DNA of 64,000 bases from Allomyces macrogynus ATCC 38327 (GCA_000151295.1 GG745331.1:1783710-1847709); one strand, 5' to 3'; counted from the stretch's first letter, positions 13,513-28,469 are shown. Notes: a model not told the origin generated them from the sequence alone. A program made the numbers and translations.

Positions 13513-13876
13513 TCACGTCCCCTTGATATCGACAACGACGAGCGTGTCGCCTGTGACCCCGAGCGACTCGCGCAGCTGCACAAACGTGGCCCACCAGGCA
13601 ATCAACGCAATGCCCCAGAACACGACACCGATAGCGGCCCATGTCATGTCTACGGCGCATGCCGTCAGCGTGGGTCGATTGTACTTGATATTCGGGCTCA
13701 CGGGCCAACGTACGCCGGCGTAGTGTTGGTGCGAGCGAGGGTGAGCGGTCGGCCTCCTTGGTGAGCGGATAGTGGAAGAGAATGTGCACGAGCCAGAGCA
13801 GCGGCAGGCACGGAATCCCGCCGAGCAACATGAGCCGCGAAGTGCGCAGCACTTCCTCGTCGGAGAGCCGAGACAT
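13513..13876 (-). CDS. PSENEN: PEN-2, gamma-secretase subunit homologue
   Basis: Model: complement(13513..13649, 13714..13876), 99 residues, against about 101 in animals. The 64-nt intron is GTACGT...TAG and restores one frame over the whole protein. Start ATG 13876. The N-terminal hydrophobic hairpin reads LLGGIPCLPLLWLVHI, matching the conserved LGG-x-x-x-LP-x-LWLV signature. The third hydrophobic segment (WAAIGVVFWGIALIAWW) aligns with the animal WRSAVGFLFW segment, and the C-terminus has GDTLVVVD-x-KG where animals have GDYLSF...G. Expected: ER/endomembrane subunit activating presenilin in intramembrane proteolysis. No other gamma-secretase subunit is in this window. Family call rests on pattern and length; fairly confident. 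Confidence 0.8.
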
Positions 13877-14354
13877 GGTCGTGAGTCGTGTTGGGGGCAC
13901 GCAGGTAGTGTCGAATTCAAGTCGTGCAAAGCCGGGTAGCGTGCCGTCTTTGCAGGTCGGCCACCAACAGTCCAGCTCGCTCGATGTGATAATTGGGAGC
14001 ACGTTGGCAATAGATTGCAGCGAGTTAGAGCGTCGGAGTGGTCGAGGTGGGGTGATTGCTATCGAAGATTGAAGGAGTTGTGCAGCGAGCTGGATATCTG
14101 ACAGGCGGTGCGAGACGCGAGCGGTTTGCCAACGACGAGCCACAGTGGCACGGCCGAATCTCAACAGGCCCAAACCAAATGAGATCCATATCACGAATTA
14201 ACAAGACGATTCACAAAAGAAAATCTCTCGGCAACCGGAAGTCGGGCATCTGGATGCCTTTCGCCGCCGGAGCCACGGCCGTGGCTCCGACTGACGCGTT
14301 TCTCTGCTTGGTGGCGGCCGGATGCAACACCGGCGCGAACGGCCGGTCCAGTGC

Positions 14355-14934
14355 CTACTCAGCCTCGCGCGAGACGTAGTCCTCGATGCGGATGCCGTGC
14401 GCGCCCTCGGGCACCTTGCCGAGATAATGTCGGGCCGGTAGGCAGCCTGCTTGTGCGAGTTGTCGTCCTTGATGACTGCAGTTCCGACGTGCGGGTCAGG
14501 CACGAAGGGGGGGATCAGCACTCCGATCTGGCACCCCAAAAACGCGCGTCAAGAGCAAAGAGAGATCTGACATACCACAAGCGGATCGTCTGGGGACGCA
14601 ATCACCGGCGGCCCGCCGTGTTTGGGCTCTGTGATGACTGGGGTGATGGGGCATGCGACAGCCGCCGACCGGGTTGCGACGTGTCAGTCTCCTCGCTCGT
14701 GTTCGTGCCGTGCCGTGCGCGCCGCACGGAGTCGAGCGAGAAACACGCACAGTCGATGACGCGACCGGTGAGCGCCTTTTCCTTGTGCTCGGGCCGGTAC
14801 CGAATGTGGTCGCCGCGGTGGATCGGCGGGCAGTCAGCGTGGCCCGTGAGCACCTCCTGCAGGCGCGATTCGGGCGTGTTGCGCGACTGGTGGCCCGGCT
14901 TGTGGTGGTCGCGGTGCTGGAACGTGTTCGACAT
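14355..14934 (-). CDS. Small HVA-Tudor-like protein 1 (frame break in last exon)
   Basis: Model: complement(14355..14527, 14576..14637, 14751..14934), about 139 residues if one missing base near 14431 is allowed. Start ATG 14934. The core runs HRGDHIRYRPEHKEKALTG, then VID, then AVIKDDNSHKQAAYRPDI. It resembles the hypervirulence-associated TUDOR-type family (PF11160): a GDHVRW-like start, then a basic strand ending in K-x-D-N-x-x-K. Introns are GTGCGT...CAG (113 nt) and GTATGT...CAG (48 nt, short). After RPDI the reading must shift by one to give LGKVPEGAHG and the stop TAG at 14357-14355; the neighbouring paralogue reads YRPENILGRV there without a shift. Function unknown in this family. Confidence 0.7.
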
Positions 14935-15449
14935 GGTGGCGGCGGTCGCGGTGGGGTTGCGGTTCGTCGTGGTGGAGGGGTCGGGTGCGTCAGCGCGTCG
15001 GCGTGGTTGGTGGGGAGAGGGGAAAGAGAGGAGCGGGGTTGCGCGCGGTGCAGAGATGAAGGAGGATCGTCGACGGTCGAGCGTGAGAGAGCCGCGCGGA
15101 TGTGACGCGTCAGACGTGCTGCGCGACCAAGCCGCGAGCGCTGCGCTGGCCTGATCACCTTCACGGCCGACGCGCAGCGAAGCGCACGCAGCCACGGTGG
15201 TGGAAGACCCGACTCACGGAATCACGATCAACGTTCAAAAAGAACACGCTCTCATCGCTTCATTATGGCTTACAAGAAAAGACAACAACACCTCGAACAA
15301 AAACGACTCGGGCCGAAGAGCACGCGCGAGCCGCGACGACAGCTTGCGGCACTCACTCGACCTGCGCGCGCGCGCGCGCGACAGACAGCTCGCCGATCCA
15401 CTCGCCGGCACACGCGGCCGCGCTTGGCCGGGTCGTGCACGGTGCTCGC
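14935..15449. other. Spacer between the two HVA-Tudor-like genes
   Basis: Holds the upstream region of copy 1 and the downstream region of copy 2. It has a GC dinucleotide run near 15363-15380. No gene seen. Confidence 0.5.
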
Positions 15450-15815
15450 CTAGTCGCCGCCCTCCTCGACGCGGCCGAGGATGTTCTCGGGGCGGTAGGC
15501 GGTCACCTTCTGCGTGTGGTCGTTGCGGATCGCCTAGCAGTCGGCACGCGGATGGTCGGTGAGCCTGTGCCCGCGAGCCAATTGGCAGACTAGCGACCAG
15601 GAAACAAATCGAACACGCACCACGCGCGGCAGGTCGGGCGTCGCGTGCACGTTCACGCTGCCAACGTGCTTCTCCTCGGTCACGATTTCCTCCACGACGC
15701 CCTGGCTCTCGGTTTGGATGCTGTCGCCGCCACCGACCGGCCGGTAGCGGACGTGGTCGCCGACCCGGATGGCGCCGTGGCCCGTGTGCACTTCGGTGAT
15801 CTTGCTGGACGACAT
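15450..15815 (-). CDS. Small HVA-Tudor-like protein 2
   Basis: Model: complement(15450..15533, 15621..15815), 92 residues with an intact frame. Start ATG 15815; one 87-nt intron, GTGCGT...TAG. The protein begins MSSSKITEVHTGHGAIRVG and has GDHVRYRPVGGG, EEKHVGSVNVHATPDLPRV and AIRNDHTQKVTAYRPENIL. It is a tandem paralogue of the gene at 14355-14934, same strand, about 515 bp apart. The spacing of the GDHVRY start and the RNDHTQK block fits the HVA-Tudor family (PF11160). No signal peptide or membrane segment; probably soluble. Molecular role unknown. Confidence 0.78.
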
Positions 15816-16733
15816 GGTGGATGGTGGTGTGGATCGACGGGTTGGGGTCGGGGTCGAGCTGGGTGGGTCGTGCAAGGTCGAGTCACAGGTTGCGGTGTCG
15901 ACGGTGAAGGGAGAGAGCGCGACGCGTGGGCCTGCACGCATTTTAAGCGAGGGGGCGTGGCGGCGCGGGAGGGTGAGGGCGCGCCCGCTGGAGCGCGTCG
16001 GCAATACGAACCAAGACACAACGCGCGGCGGGACGGATGCAGATCGAGCAAACACTGTCAAGAAATCGCGTCAGCGCGTCGCGTCGGTCGCGTACCTTCA
16101 TGTGTCGTACCTTCATGTGTCAGATGGACTTGGGCGCCGAGCCCGCGTGCAGGCATCACGAGGAACAGGTTGCAGCGAGCAGATGCCCGCAGCTGCCCAA
16201 GACGACGCGAGCCGCGCAGGGAGCCGATCGGGGCGAGCAGCGCGAGGAGCGTGCTCCTCCTTTCGAGCAGTTCGTCGCGCTGGCGACAGGCTGCCACCGA
16301 GACATCCAGCGCGAACCGCGGAGGTCGCTTGACGAAATGGCGCGTGACGCTCGCGTGACGCTGATCTGTCTCGCTGCGAGACGCATCGCCGGCCATACTT
16401 CTGCGCTGGCGCTGCCCTAGCTTGCGCTCGCTTGCGGGTGCGCGCCGCCCCTGGCAAGCTCCGCGTTCCCCTGCAGCTCTCCTCAATTAAGTCTCCGCAA
16501 ACCATTTTGCTACGAAAAAACGACCCTGGCGGCGAGCTCCCTGCAGCAATACAGCTCTTGCCAGCACCAACGGCAATGGCGCAAGCGCGCATCGACGGCG
16601 GCGGCCAGCATGGAGCCCCTGACCTGAGCACAAACGTCAAGCCGGCGATGAAAATGTCGTCGAAGATGGCCGGAACCTTGCCCACCATATCCCGAGCTGC
16701 GGTGTCCACGCCCTTCGATTTCCACGAGCCGCC
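15816..16733. other. Divergent intergenic region
   Basis: Lies between HVA-Tudor-like gene 2 (minus) and the kinase (plus). Open frames show no family motif. Confidence 0.5.
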
Positions 16734-18330
<1,597 letters not shown>

Positions 18331-18389
18331 CTGAAATGAAATAAAATGAATTGCCGGAGTTGTTCAAACGTGTCTGCTGTTCATTTGGT

Positions 18390-20856
18390 TCAAATCCGCA
18401 CGATCTCCACCCGCGCGCGCCGGTGCACCCCGTGGTACGTGTACTCGGCCGCCTCGTCCGCGTCGGTTTCCGACTGGGTGATAAGTTCCCGTAAAAAGGC
18501 GGAGGCGTACGGGTGCATGGTGATCCATGCGACGGTGCCCCCCGAGGCGCCGCGCGCGACTTGCCCGGGGTTCAGGAAGAGAGTGGCCGTGTCAGTGTCG
18601 GCAGCCGAGGCCGGACCCGCCGTGCCGGATGCTGTCGGCAGCGCCTTCACACAGTGCCGCAAAAGCGACGGCATGATGAGCAAGTCGGGCGTGACTTGCA
18701 GTTCCAGCTGTGCGGCGCGCGCGAGGTCGACGGGGGCCGTGTTCTCAGGGGGCGGATTGAGCGGGTAGAACCTAGCAGAGCACAGATTGGTGAGCACACA
18801 CCACATATATTGCGAATGAGGTGGAGTAGAGAAATACGTACGATCGCTGTTCCAACACATTCCTCGCCGCTCGGCCTACACGATCATCGTTCCCATGCGC
18901 CGGCGGCGCCGTGACCAGTTCCGCGGCGGCCACATCGAACAGCGCGTCGCGCGTCCCGACCGCGACCACCAACTCGTGCCACGTAAACTGCACCGGGTTC
19001 GGCAACATCCGCACATTCACCCCGTTGGGTACCGGTAACGGCGGCTGCGGGAAGGTCACGTACTCGTGGTGCAAGTCGTGTACCGACGGGACCAGCACCA
19101 GTTCCGCACTCCCATCCGCCGCGGCTGCGACGAGCGGGTCGAGCACGCGGTCGCGGAAGAGGTCGTCCGGGAAGACGTCGACGTCGCCGCGGATAAGGAG
19201 CGGGTGGCGGTCGTCGACGAATGGGCCGAGTAGGAGAACGACGTGGGGCCGGTGTGTCCGGATGAGGGCGGCGAGGTCGGCGATGGGCTCGTAGAGGAGG
19301 TTGTCGGTGGTCGTGTAGGGGCCCGCGGCAACGAGCATGGATTGCGGCGTGTTGGATCGGACGGGCGCGAGTTGGAGCAGGTCGCGCGCGCGGGTTGTGG
19401 GCGGGTCGAGGAGTGGGAGCTGTTGTGGACCAAAGGCGCCAGTCAATTGTCGAAAAGAAAAACAAGTCCCCAATGGAATCGCTGGAATCAGCGTACGTGG
19501 AGGATGCGATGCACGTGGAAAGTCATCCCTGCGGGATTCGTGCCGTGCAGGGCGACGACCTGGCCCGGGAAGAGCGAGTCGGACGGGAGCGCCGAGTCCA
19601 GGAAAAACGGCGTGCGCACGCCATTGAACTTGCGCGAGCATTCAATGACGAGCGCGTTGGGCGTCAATTTTCGGCCCTCTTCGGCCACCACGATGCGGCC
19701 AACGACGTAGACGGGGGACTAGGTGGCGGAAAACGAGTCAGTCGTCGTGGCCGTCGAGCGGAAAAAAGGGAGCGCAAGCACGGTACCTGGCTCGGGTAGG
19801 ACGGGTTTGATAGCTCGTCGATTTCCGGGTAGGCGGTGCGGAACCGTTCCTCGAACACGTCGAGGTAGTCGTCCAGTTCTGGCGGATTAGTCGCGGCACG
19901 TCAGCCACACTGCATATCGGCGGATTATACAGATGGTGGAGAAGCCGTGCATACGTTCACCGAGTTCCAAAATCTTGTCGTACATGTACTTGAACGGTTC
20001 CACGTGTTGGTTGGGGATCAAGGCCAAAGCACTCGAGGAGCCATTGTCGAGATCCAGCGATACCGGTGGCGGAACCGTCAAGCACGACGGCAGGTGGGTG
20101 TTGAACGAGACTTCGACCTTGCCGCGGTTCGGTCGGTCAGCGTACTTGGCCCCTCTGGATAGAGATGGCGCTTCGCGTGAGTGGCGGGATCGAGGAAGAA
20201 CACGATACATGGAGCATTTCTGAGCGTACTGCGATGGGGTCGCCGATGCTGGCCTCGACACTTGGGACTGGGACGAGAGTGCTTGACTTTGCGACATTTG
20301 CGTTGAGCTGGGCGCGAACACCGTCAAATCCAGCGCGTGAGATCGTTTTCGTCCAGCACAAGCACAAGACGTACAGCTTCATAAGCGACTCCTTGTCATA
20401 CACGTTTCGAGCCGTCGACGTCGGTACCGCTGACATGGTCGCAGATGCGGGCGTGGCACGAAGTGATCGCAGCCCGCCCGCGGCGCTTGGTTCGAGTACG
20501 CGATGGTGGTCATGGCGCGCAGCGACCGTCTTCTTGGTATATTCGGCCTGAATTGCGCGACGCAGGTCCTCGAGGTGGTCGCGCGTCATGACATCGTCCG
20601 AGGACAGATTGCGATTGACAGCGTAGACTTCCCATTTGGTGAAGAGGTCCTCGGCCGAGACGTGGTACATGGAGCCAATGTGCACGCCTAGTCGGGTCGG
20701 AACCGGTGCGCGACGCGATGGTGAGCGGGCTGTGATCGATCATTGGTCGCGACTTGTTGGATGGGGCCGGACGGACGAACATTCGGCAACGACGTCCTCG
20801 GCGAGCTCGTGGCCAAAAACGGCGCGCACGTCATGCTCCGTGATGTTGGTGGACAT
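18390..20856 (-). CDS. POLA2: DNA polymerase alpha subunit B
   Basis: Model: complement(18390..18771, 18842..19419, 19497..19718, 19787..19878, 19955..20154, 20230..20307, 20375..20687, 20781..20856). Eight exons sum to 646 codons plus stop. Start ATG 20856. Landmarks in order: a short N-terminal helical region; a Ser/Gln-rich linker; KYADRPNRGKVEV; an OB-fold region with VYVVGRIVVAEEGRKL and LFPGQVVALHGTN; then the calcineurin-like phosphoesterase-fold domain with VVLLLGPFVDDRHPLL, LVLVPSVHDLHHE and RSFYPLNPP. This is the regulatory B subunit of the polymerase alpha-primase complex; the phosphoesterase fold is inactive in this family. Donors are mostly GTACGY or GTTCGT. No frame breaks. Confidence 0.96.
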
Positions 20857-21861
20857 GGTTGCGTGTCCAGGAGCGAATTTGGTCGGGAGCAAGCTGCTGT
20901 CGTCGTTGGTGTCGTTTGCTGGGTCTCTGGTCGTGTCGTTGGCGCTGCTGATGGTTGGTCCGGTGGAGAGCCGAATATACTGCAATAACTTGCCGCTGTC
21001 GCCGCTGTGCTCGCCGTGGATGATGCGCGTCGTCGGCGAGCTGGCAAGTTGGCTTTATCGTCGCGACGACGGCGTTCGTGATCACTCAACCTAACCTAAT
21101 CAGCAGACCTTTTCTCAGTTTCCCATTTGCGATTTTTTACGCTAGGGGCAAGCAGTAACAAGCAGCAAAAACGCCGCAGGGACTGGGTCCTCCCTTTTCT
21201 CTGCATCTTTTGTTTTTTCACAGAGGACCCATCGTTGTCCAGCACCGCGAGCTGGCCTCTCCTCTCCTGAAAAACCATCGACCTTGGACCACCGCGACCA
21301 ACGTCCCCGGCGGCACGACTGGCTGCAATCGACCGCAACCGGACCTGACACCGACGCACACGAACACGCAAGCCCGACCACGGCCACGCCAGACCACGCT
21401 CGCCCAACGACCGTGCCGCCTGCTTGTGCCGCGTCGCATCGGCACATCCATTTGCACCACGTCGCCACCACCGCTCATCGCTGCGCGACCACGGTCTCCC
21501 CACGCGAGGACCGGGCCGTGTCGTCGTCGAGGCGATTGAACCGCGACCGCACGCGAACGCGTTCTTCGATCCGCCACGCGCATCGTCGTTGGTTTCGGCC
21601 ACTGCGTGTCCCTCGCACGCGCGGACGTCGCGTTCGTTCGAGCAATCGTCTGTGCAGACCCACCGCGCGCGGCCACGGCGGGGCGGCGTTGCGGTCGCCG
21701 CCGCCTGAATCGCGGCGTGAATCCGGGTGTTTTGAGCGCGACCTGGACTGGGTCCGCGGCTGGCATCACCGACTTCCACACGGCAAGTGCCTGCCTGCGA
21801 TCGAACCGTGGGCCGGCGGTCTGGCGTGGACGCGGCGGGACGCGATGCGACGTGCCGCACG
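20857..21861. other. Divergent region between POLA2 and the polyQ gene
   Basis: About 1 kb, probably two promoters and the polyQ gene leader. Open frames here are not convincing. Confidence 0.5.
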
Positions 21862-24435
<2,574 letters not shown>

Positions 24436-24523
24436 CTTTGTTCTCAATCCGCTATTTTCATGGTTTATGTGACGGGTTCCTTATTTTTTAGTTATTTTTT
24501 TTTGTTATAATTTTTTAATATTT
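24436..24523. other. Abrupt AT-rich segment at the contig end
   Basis: Composition switches from GC-rich coding sequence to strongly AT-rich sequence with T runs just before the gap. It looks unlike the rest of the window and may be low-quality or foreign read end. Confidence 0.6.
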
Positions 24524-24623
24524 NNNNNNNNNNNNNNNNNNNNNNNNNNNNNNNNNNNNNNNNNNNNNNNNNNNNNNNNNNNNNNNNNNNNNNNNNNNNN
24601 NNNNNNNNNNNNNNNNNNNNNNN
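24524..24623. other. Assembly gap (100 N)
   Basis: A run of exactly 100 N, the usual placeholder for a gap of unknown size. Confidence 1.
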
Positions 24624-24697
24624 TTTGGGTGGTCGGGCACTGTAATGATCGAACATCAACGTCCGACTGCTCTTTTTAATCAGCTACGCCCTGAAGA

Positions 24698-25639
24698 TTG
24701 GCGCTTAGCATCAGCCTAAGCTCCGGTAGTGCGCATCCTAAGCGCGCGCGTGCGAGGAAATCGACGACGACGGCGCGGGCAAGTAAGAAGAAGGCGTCGA
24801 CAACGGCGGCCGTGCAGCAGGCGGCTGCGCCGACGAGTCCCGCCGTGGATCGGATGGACGTGGTCGCGCCGACCCCACCGCCGCCGGTACCGCTGCAGCT
24901 GCCAGTGGAGCCACCTGTGGAACTGCCCCTGGCGGGTGAGCGGACTCCGCCGACACCGGCTCGCGCGGACGTGGATGTCGACGAACAGCGCGGGCGCACA
25001 CCGCCGCCGCCTCGGCCCCCGTCGCTGCCACCACCGGCGGGCACGTCAGCCGAGCCAGAGGTGCCCGGCGACGAGACCGCCGACATCGCCGACGGCGACG
25101 CGACTGCTCCCCCACCCCCACCACCCGCCGCGGCCAAACCCAAGAAACGGCGCGCGCGCGACTCGTCGGACCCGGCCAAGCGCGCGCACCACATCCAGTC
25201 CGAGAAGCGGCGGCGCACGAATATCCGGCAAGGGTTTCAGCTTCTCGTCGAGCTCGTACCCGCGCTGCGGACTACCGCTGCGACGGTCGGCCCGTCCAAG
25301 TCGGGCCAGCCGGTTCCGACCGAGGAGGAATTGGACGAGGATAAGGTGCTTGGCGGGCACACGGTGTCGAAAGCCACGATTTTGCTGAAATCGGTCGAGT
25401 TTCTGCGGGTGTTGGAGCGCAAAGTGAACAAGTACACGGCCAAGGTGATTGCGTTGGAAAACATCGCGGCGGAACGCGGGGTGGAGGTGCCGAATGCGCA
25501 TGATGCGGCGCCGCTTGTCGGCGCGTGGGGGGTTATGGGCGGCGCGGCGGTGACGGAGCCGCTTGCGCCGGCGGGGATTGGGATGGATGTGGACTCCGTC
25601 CCGATGCTGCCGAATCCCGCGACGGCGCGGCAGACGTAG
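24698..25639 (+). CDS. bHLH transcription factor region, 5' end not defined
   Basis: The frame is open from 24698 to the stop at 25639; there is no in-frame ATG at its start, so at least one upstream exon is missing. A Pro/Ala-rich and basic leader (KRARARK) precedes a basic helix-loop-helix domain. The basic region is AHHIQSEKRRRTNI (His/Glu/Arg pattern of E-box binders), helix 1 is RQGFQLLVELVPAL, the loop is acidic and about 40 residues, and helix 2 is VSKATILLKSVEFLRVLERK. A short leucine-containing helix follows. The RRRTNIRQGF and VSKATILLKSVEFL style resembles the Mlx/Mondo/SREBP side of the superfamily. It probably belongs with the polyQ ORF before the gap, as one large activator. Converges on the PPTase gene. 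Confidence 0.78.
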   Translation: MALSISLSSGSAHPKRARARKSTTTARASKKKASTTAAVQQAAAPTSPAVDRMDVVAPTPPPPVPLQLPVEPPVELPLAGERTPPTPARADVDVDEQRGRTPPPPRPPSLPPPAGTSAEPEVPGDETADIADGDATAPPPPPPAAAKPKKRRARDSSDPAKRAHHIQSEKRRRTNIRQGFQLLVELVPALRTTAATVGPSKSGQPVPTEEELDEDKVLGGHTVSKATILLKSVEFLRVLERKVNKYTAKVIALENIAAERGVEVPNAHDAAPLVGAWGVMGGAAVTEPLAPAGIGMDVDSVPMLPNPATARQT

Positions 25640-25812
25640 GCTGGTACCTTGTAGAAGTGGTTTTCTCGTGCCCGTTCTTTTTTTCTGCTCTTTTCTCTCG
25701 CGATGGGTCGCGCGTTGATATCCCGTTTGTCGACCACCCACCCCAAAATTGGTTTCGTATTTATTTTGGTACAGACAGACAACATATTTTTGGAACGCCC
25801 AATGGCGCTTGG

Positions 25813-26928
25813 TCAAGACTCTTCTTCCTCCTCTTCAGGACCGCCTGCTGTGTCGCTTGCGACCAGCTCACGCACGCGATCAATCAACTCGACGAGCGAC
25901 ATGGTCACCCACGCAATCGACTCACGGTCAAGCTCGCGACACGCGGCCACCTCGTCAAACTCGTCCCCCTCCTCGCCACCCTCGGCACGCGGCCGCATCA
26001 GTGCCACCGCCACCGCGTCCCCACGCGTCGTCCCGACCTCCTCAAACAACTGCACGGCAATCGGCGTCCCGACCGCATCGGGCCCACCGTGCGCGACCAC
26101 CGCATCATGATGCGTGTTCACGACAACCGCATAATCGCGCGCTTGCCGCCACCCATCCGCCACCACCCCTTCCGTCCCCTCCACCTCTTCAGGCGGGTCT
26201 AGCAACTGCACCGCGCGCAATACCGCGTCCGCCGCGACGGCCACCCCGACGCCCCACGCTTTCGTGACCGCCTCTTTCGCGGCCCACGCAAACGCAAACG
26301 CGCGCGCGGCGTCCCGCGCCTTATCCAAGATGACCGGCGCTTCCTGGTCGCCCATGAGCGGGCCGTACATGGCGGCGATCTCCGCGTGCGCCGCACCGCG
26401 GCGCGTGTTCATGATCATTTCCCCCGCGTTGGTCACGTCGATCCCGACCGGGTGGCGGGACACGGCGAGAACGACCCATTGCGCGTGGTGCGAGAGGTTG
26501 AAGTGGATCGATGCGGTACTGGGATGGACGCGCGGTTTCCCGAGTTTGCCGGTTGTAGAAACGTACGGGCGCACGATCGCGGTCCCCTCCCCAGAGGTGG
26601 CGAGAGCGACCGCGTACCGCACAAGTACGGCGCCCGTCGCCGTGCGCAGTCGGTCTAGCGCGCGGTGTTGTCGGCGAATGCGCGCAGATTCCCAGTCCGG
26701 CGTGCAGTGCAGGATTTCGGCAGAGTCGGGCGGCGGGTCGGACCCGAGCAGGTGCGCGTCGAGAGGGTCGAGCAGGTGGATGAGCGCGTCGATCGCGCGG
26801 GCGATCCGGACCGCGGTCTCGTGCACATCGGTGCAGGCGTGGTGGGTGGCGTCGTCGGCGAGGCGCACGGCGTAGACGGTCGTTGTGAGCGTGGCGGCGT
26901 GGTCGGTTGAGGGTGGTGGTGCGGTCAT
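25813..26928 (-). CDS. Sfp/AASDHPPT-type 4'-phosphopantetheinyl transferase
   Basis: Single exon, 371 residues, start ATG 26928. It transfers phosphopantetheine from CoA to carrier-protein serines (fatty acid or polyketide synthases, or Lys2-type aminoadipate reductase). Motifs in order: GKLGKPRV (P1-like GKP), FNLSHHAQWVVLAV with PVGIDV (P2, with the Mg-binding Asp) and FAWAAKEAVTKAWG (P3, W-x-x-KE-x-x-x-K). The acyltransferase core is at about residues 130-260, followed by a long Val/Ala-rich and acidic C-terminal part ending in a polyGlu stretch. Only one such gene is in the window; as the Lys5/PPT2-like type it could serve lysine synthesis. A TATA-like TATATT lies 45 bp upstream. The longer upstream open frame is a Thr-repeat shadow of a TCG run and starts with TTG. 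Confidence 0.88.
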   Translation of the reverse strand: MTAPPPSTDHAATLTTTVYAVRLADDATHHACTDVHETAVRIARAIDALIHLLDPLDAHLLGSDPPPDSAEILHCTPDWESARIRRQHRALDRLRTATGAVLVRYAVALATSGEGTAIVRPYVSTTGKLGKPRVHPSTASIHFNLSHHAQWVVLAVSRHPVGIDVTNAGEMIMNTRRGAAHAEIAAMYGPLMGDQEAPVILDKARDAARAFAFAWAAKEAVTKAWGVGVAVAADAVLRAVQLLDPPEEVEGTEGVVADGWRQARDYAVVVNTHHDAVVAHGGPDAVGTPIAVQLFEEVGTTRGDAVAVALMRPRAEGGEEGDEFDEVAACRELDRESIAWVTMSLVELIDRVRELVASDTAGGPEEEEEES

Positions 26929-27058
26929 GGTTGGTGACGGGGACGGCTGCAGGCAGAGCGACTTGGGCGGGGTATATTGAGCGGTGGACAAGGCGGGCGC
27001 GGCGCGTGCGGGTACTGCCGTGAGCAAATGGTGCGGGCGTCGCGGTGTGGTTGTCGTC

Positions 27059-27095
<37 letters not shown>

Positions 27096-28469
27096 GCGTC
27101 GTCGTTGTTCTCGTCGTCAGCGTCGTGGTTGTGTTGGCGACGGGTTGGCGTTGGTGGGCGTCCAACAGAGATCAAATCAAGCCACGCTTGTGCTTGTGGC
27201 GACACGGTAAGCAGCTGACGCTTATTTGATTCGACCAGCGAAAGAGGACTGAAATCCAGGAGGAAAAGCAGCTCGACATTTATGCTTTCCGCAAGCTTTT
27301 AGTCGCGAAACGACTTGAGAAGCGCTGAGGAAGCTGCCTCAAAAATCTGTTCGAAAACCGGTTTTTCGTGAGCCAAGTGATAATTTATCACAAACGGCTT
27401 GATTGCTGTAATCTTGACAAATGCGCCCACCACGCGCCACATTCTCGAAGTCATCGCGACTGATCTGATCATCCCATCCACGCGACCATTTCGGATTTCA
27501 CAACTGGGCTCCGGGATCGACGACGGCTTCACACCCATCCCTGCCAGCCTATTGTTTTCTTCTCCCTATTCCTGATCCTCCTCGTCGTCGCCGACGCGCA
27601 CGTACGCACGGTCGCCACCCCCGCACCCAACGACGACGCTCGTGTGCTGTTGTCCATTCCCAACTTCTCGCACGATCACCGCGTGGATCGACCGCAATCA
27701 ACGTGTATGTACCGACCGAGATCATGAGCAGCAGCAGCACCAGCGCGTATTGGACCAGCAAGGAGGCGCAATCGGCACCATGCACGCGCTCGACATGGAA
27801 TTTGGCACGACCAGCACACTCAAAAAATGGCTGCGAGCTGTTGCTCGATTCGTTCTTACGTTGCTGGGGGTGACTGGCCGGAGGGAAACGGCGGGATTGC
27901 TCTTGCCAAAACCTGCGTGCTGTGGGTACTGAATGATGTCGGGGGTTCGGGCCGCCGTGGCAGGACCGAACCAAATGAATTTTGGCGCAGTTTGGCCCAT
28001 GCGGTGTTGTTCGGCGCTGGTGGAGGGTTGGCTTGTCACGCGGAGTGGACATCCCGCGCGTGTGCGGCGGGCCTGGCCGAATTTTCGTGCCATGATCGCG
28101 CCCGACCTCCTCCGCTCGGCGACGGCGGTCGACACGCGGGTGGCAGCGAACCCGACGCGATGGGCGGGATGCACGGCGGCGTGTTCCGACCGGCCGGTGC
28201 TGTTGCGCGTGCGCCCCCACGCGTCGTGGTGGTGCCTCCGTCTGCCGCCCCTTGGCCGACTCCGTCCTCGAGTGATTTCGCGCGCGAAATGGTGATATAG
28301 CACGATCCGACCTCTCTGGCGCTGCTCCTCTCTCTCTCCCGCTTTTGCGGCCCTGCTTAGACGCGCTCGCCGCTGCGCAATTCGTTTGCTGCTGTTGTGG
28401 TTGACGATTCCGCTGTGATTGCTCCTCTTCCTCTACCACCCTCCCTTCCGTGCAGAGCAGCCGAAAACC
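26929..28469. other. Divergent intergenic region with TCG microsatellite
   Basis: Contains a (TCG)n run at about 27062-27094 just upstream of the PPTase gene, a lower-GC block at about 27230-27540 with one small ORF (annotated separately), and the NDE promoter. Nothing else supported. Confidence 0.5.
27299..27538 (-). CDS. Small hypothetical ORF, 79 residues
   Basis: Starts with ATG and ends SFRD-stop. The C-terminal half (FVINYHLAHEKPVFEQIFEA and a following amphipathic helix) looks more protein-like than surrounding frames and faintly recalls the last strand and helix of START/Coq10-type domains. The N-terminal half does not. It could be the last exon of an unrecognised or decayed gene. 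Confidence 0.22.
   Translation of the reverse strand: MGVKPSSIPEPSCEIRNGRVDGMIRSVAMTSRMWRVVGAFVKITAIKPFVINYHLAHEKPVFEQIFEAASSALLKSFRD

Noticed and set aside
13700..13800. Apparent frame break in the PEN-2 gene
   Set aside because: A 64-nt GTACGT...TAG intron (13650-13713) resolves it exactly.
25813..27165. 450-residue start of the PPTase gene at 27165
   Set aside because: That start is TTG and the extra part is a Thr repeat read from the TCG microsatellite; ATG 26928 is preferred.
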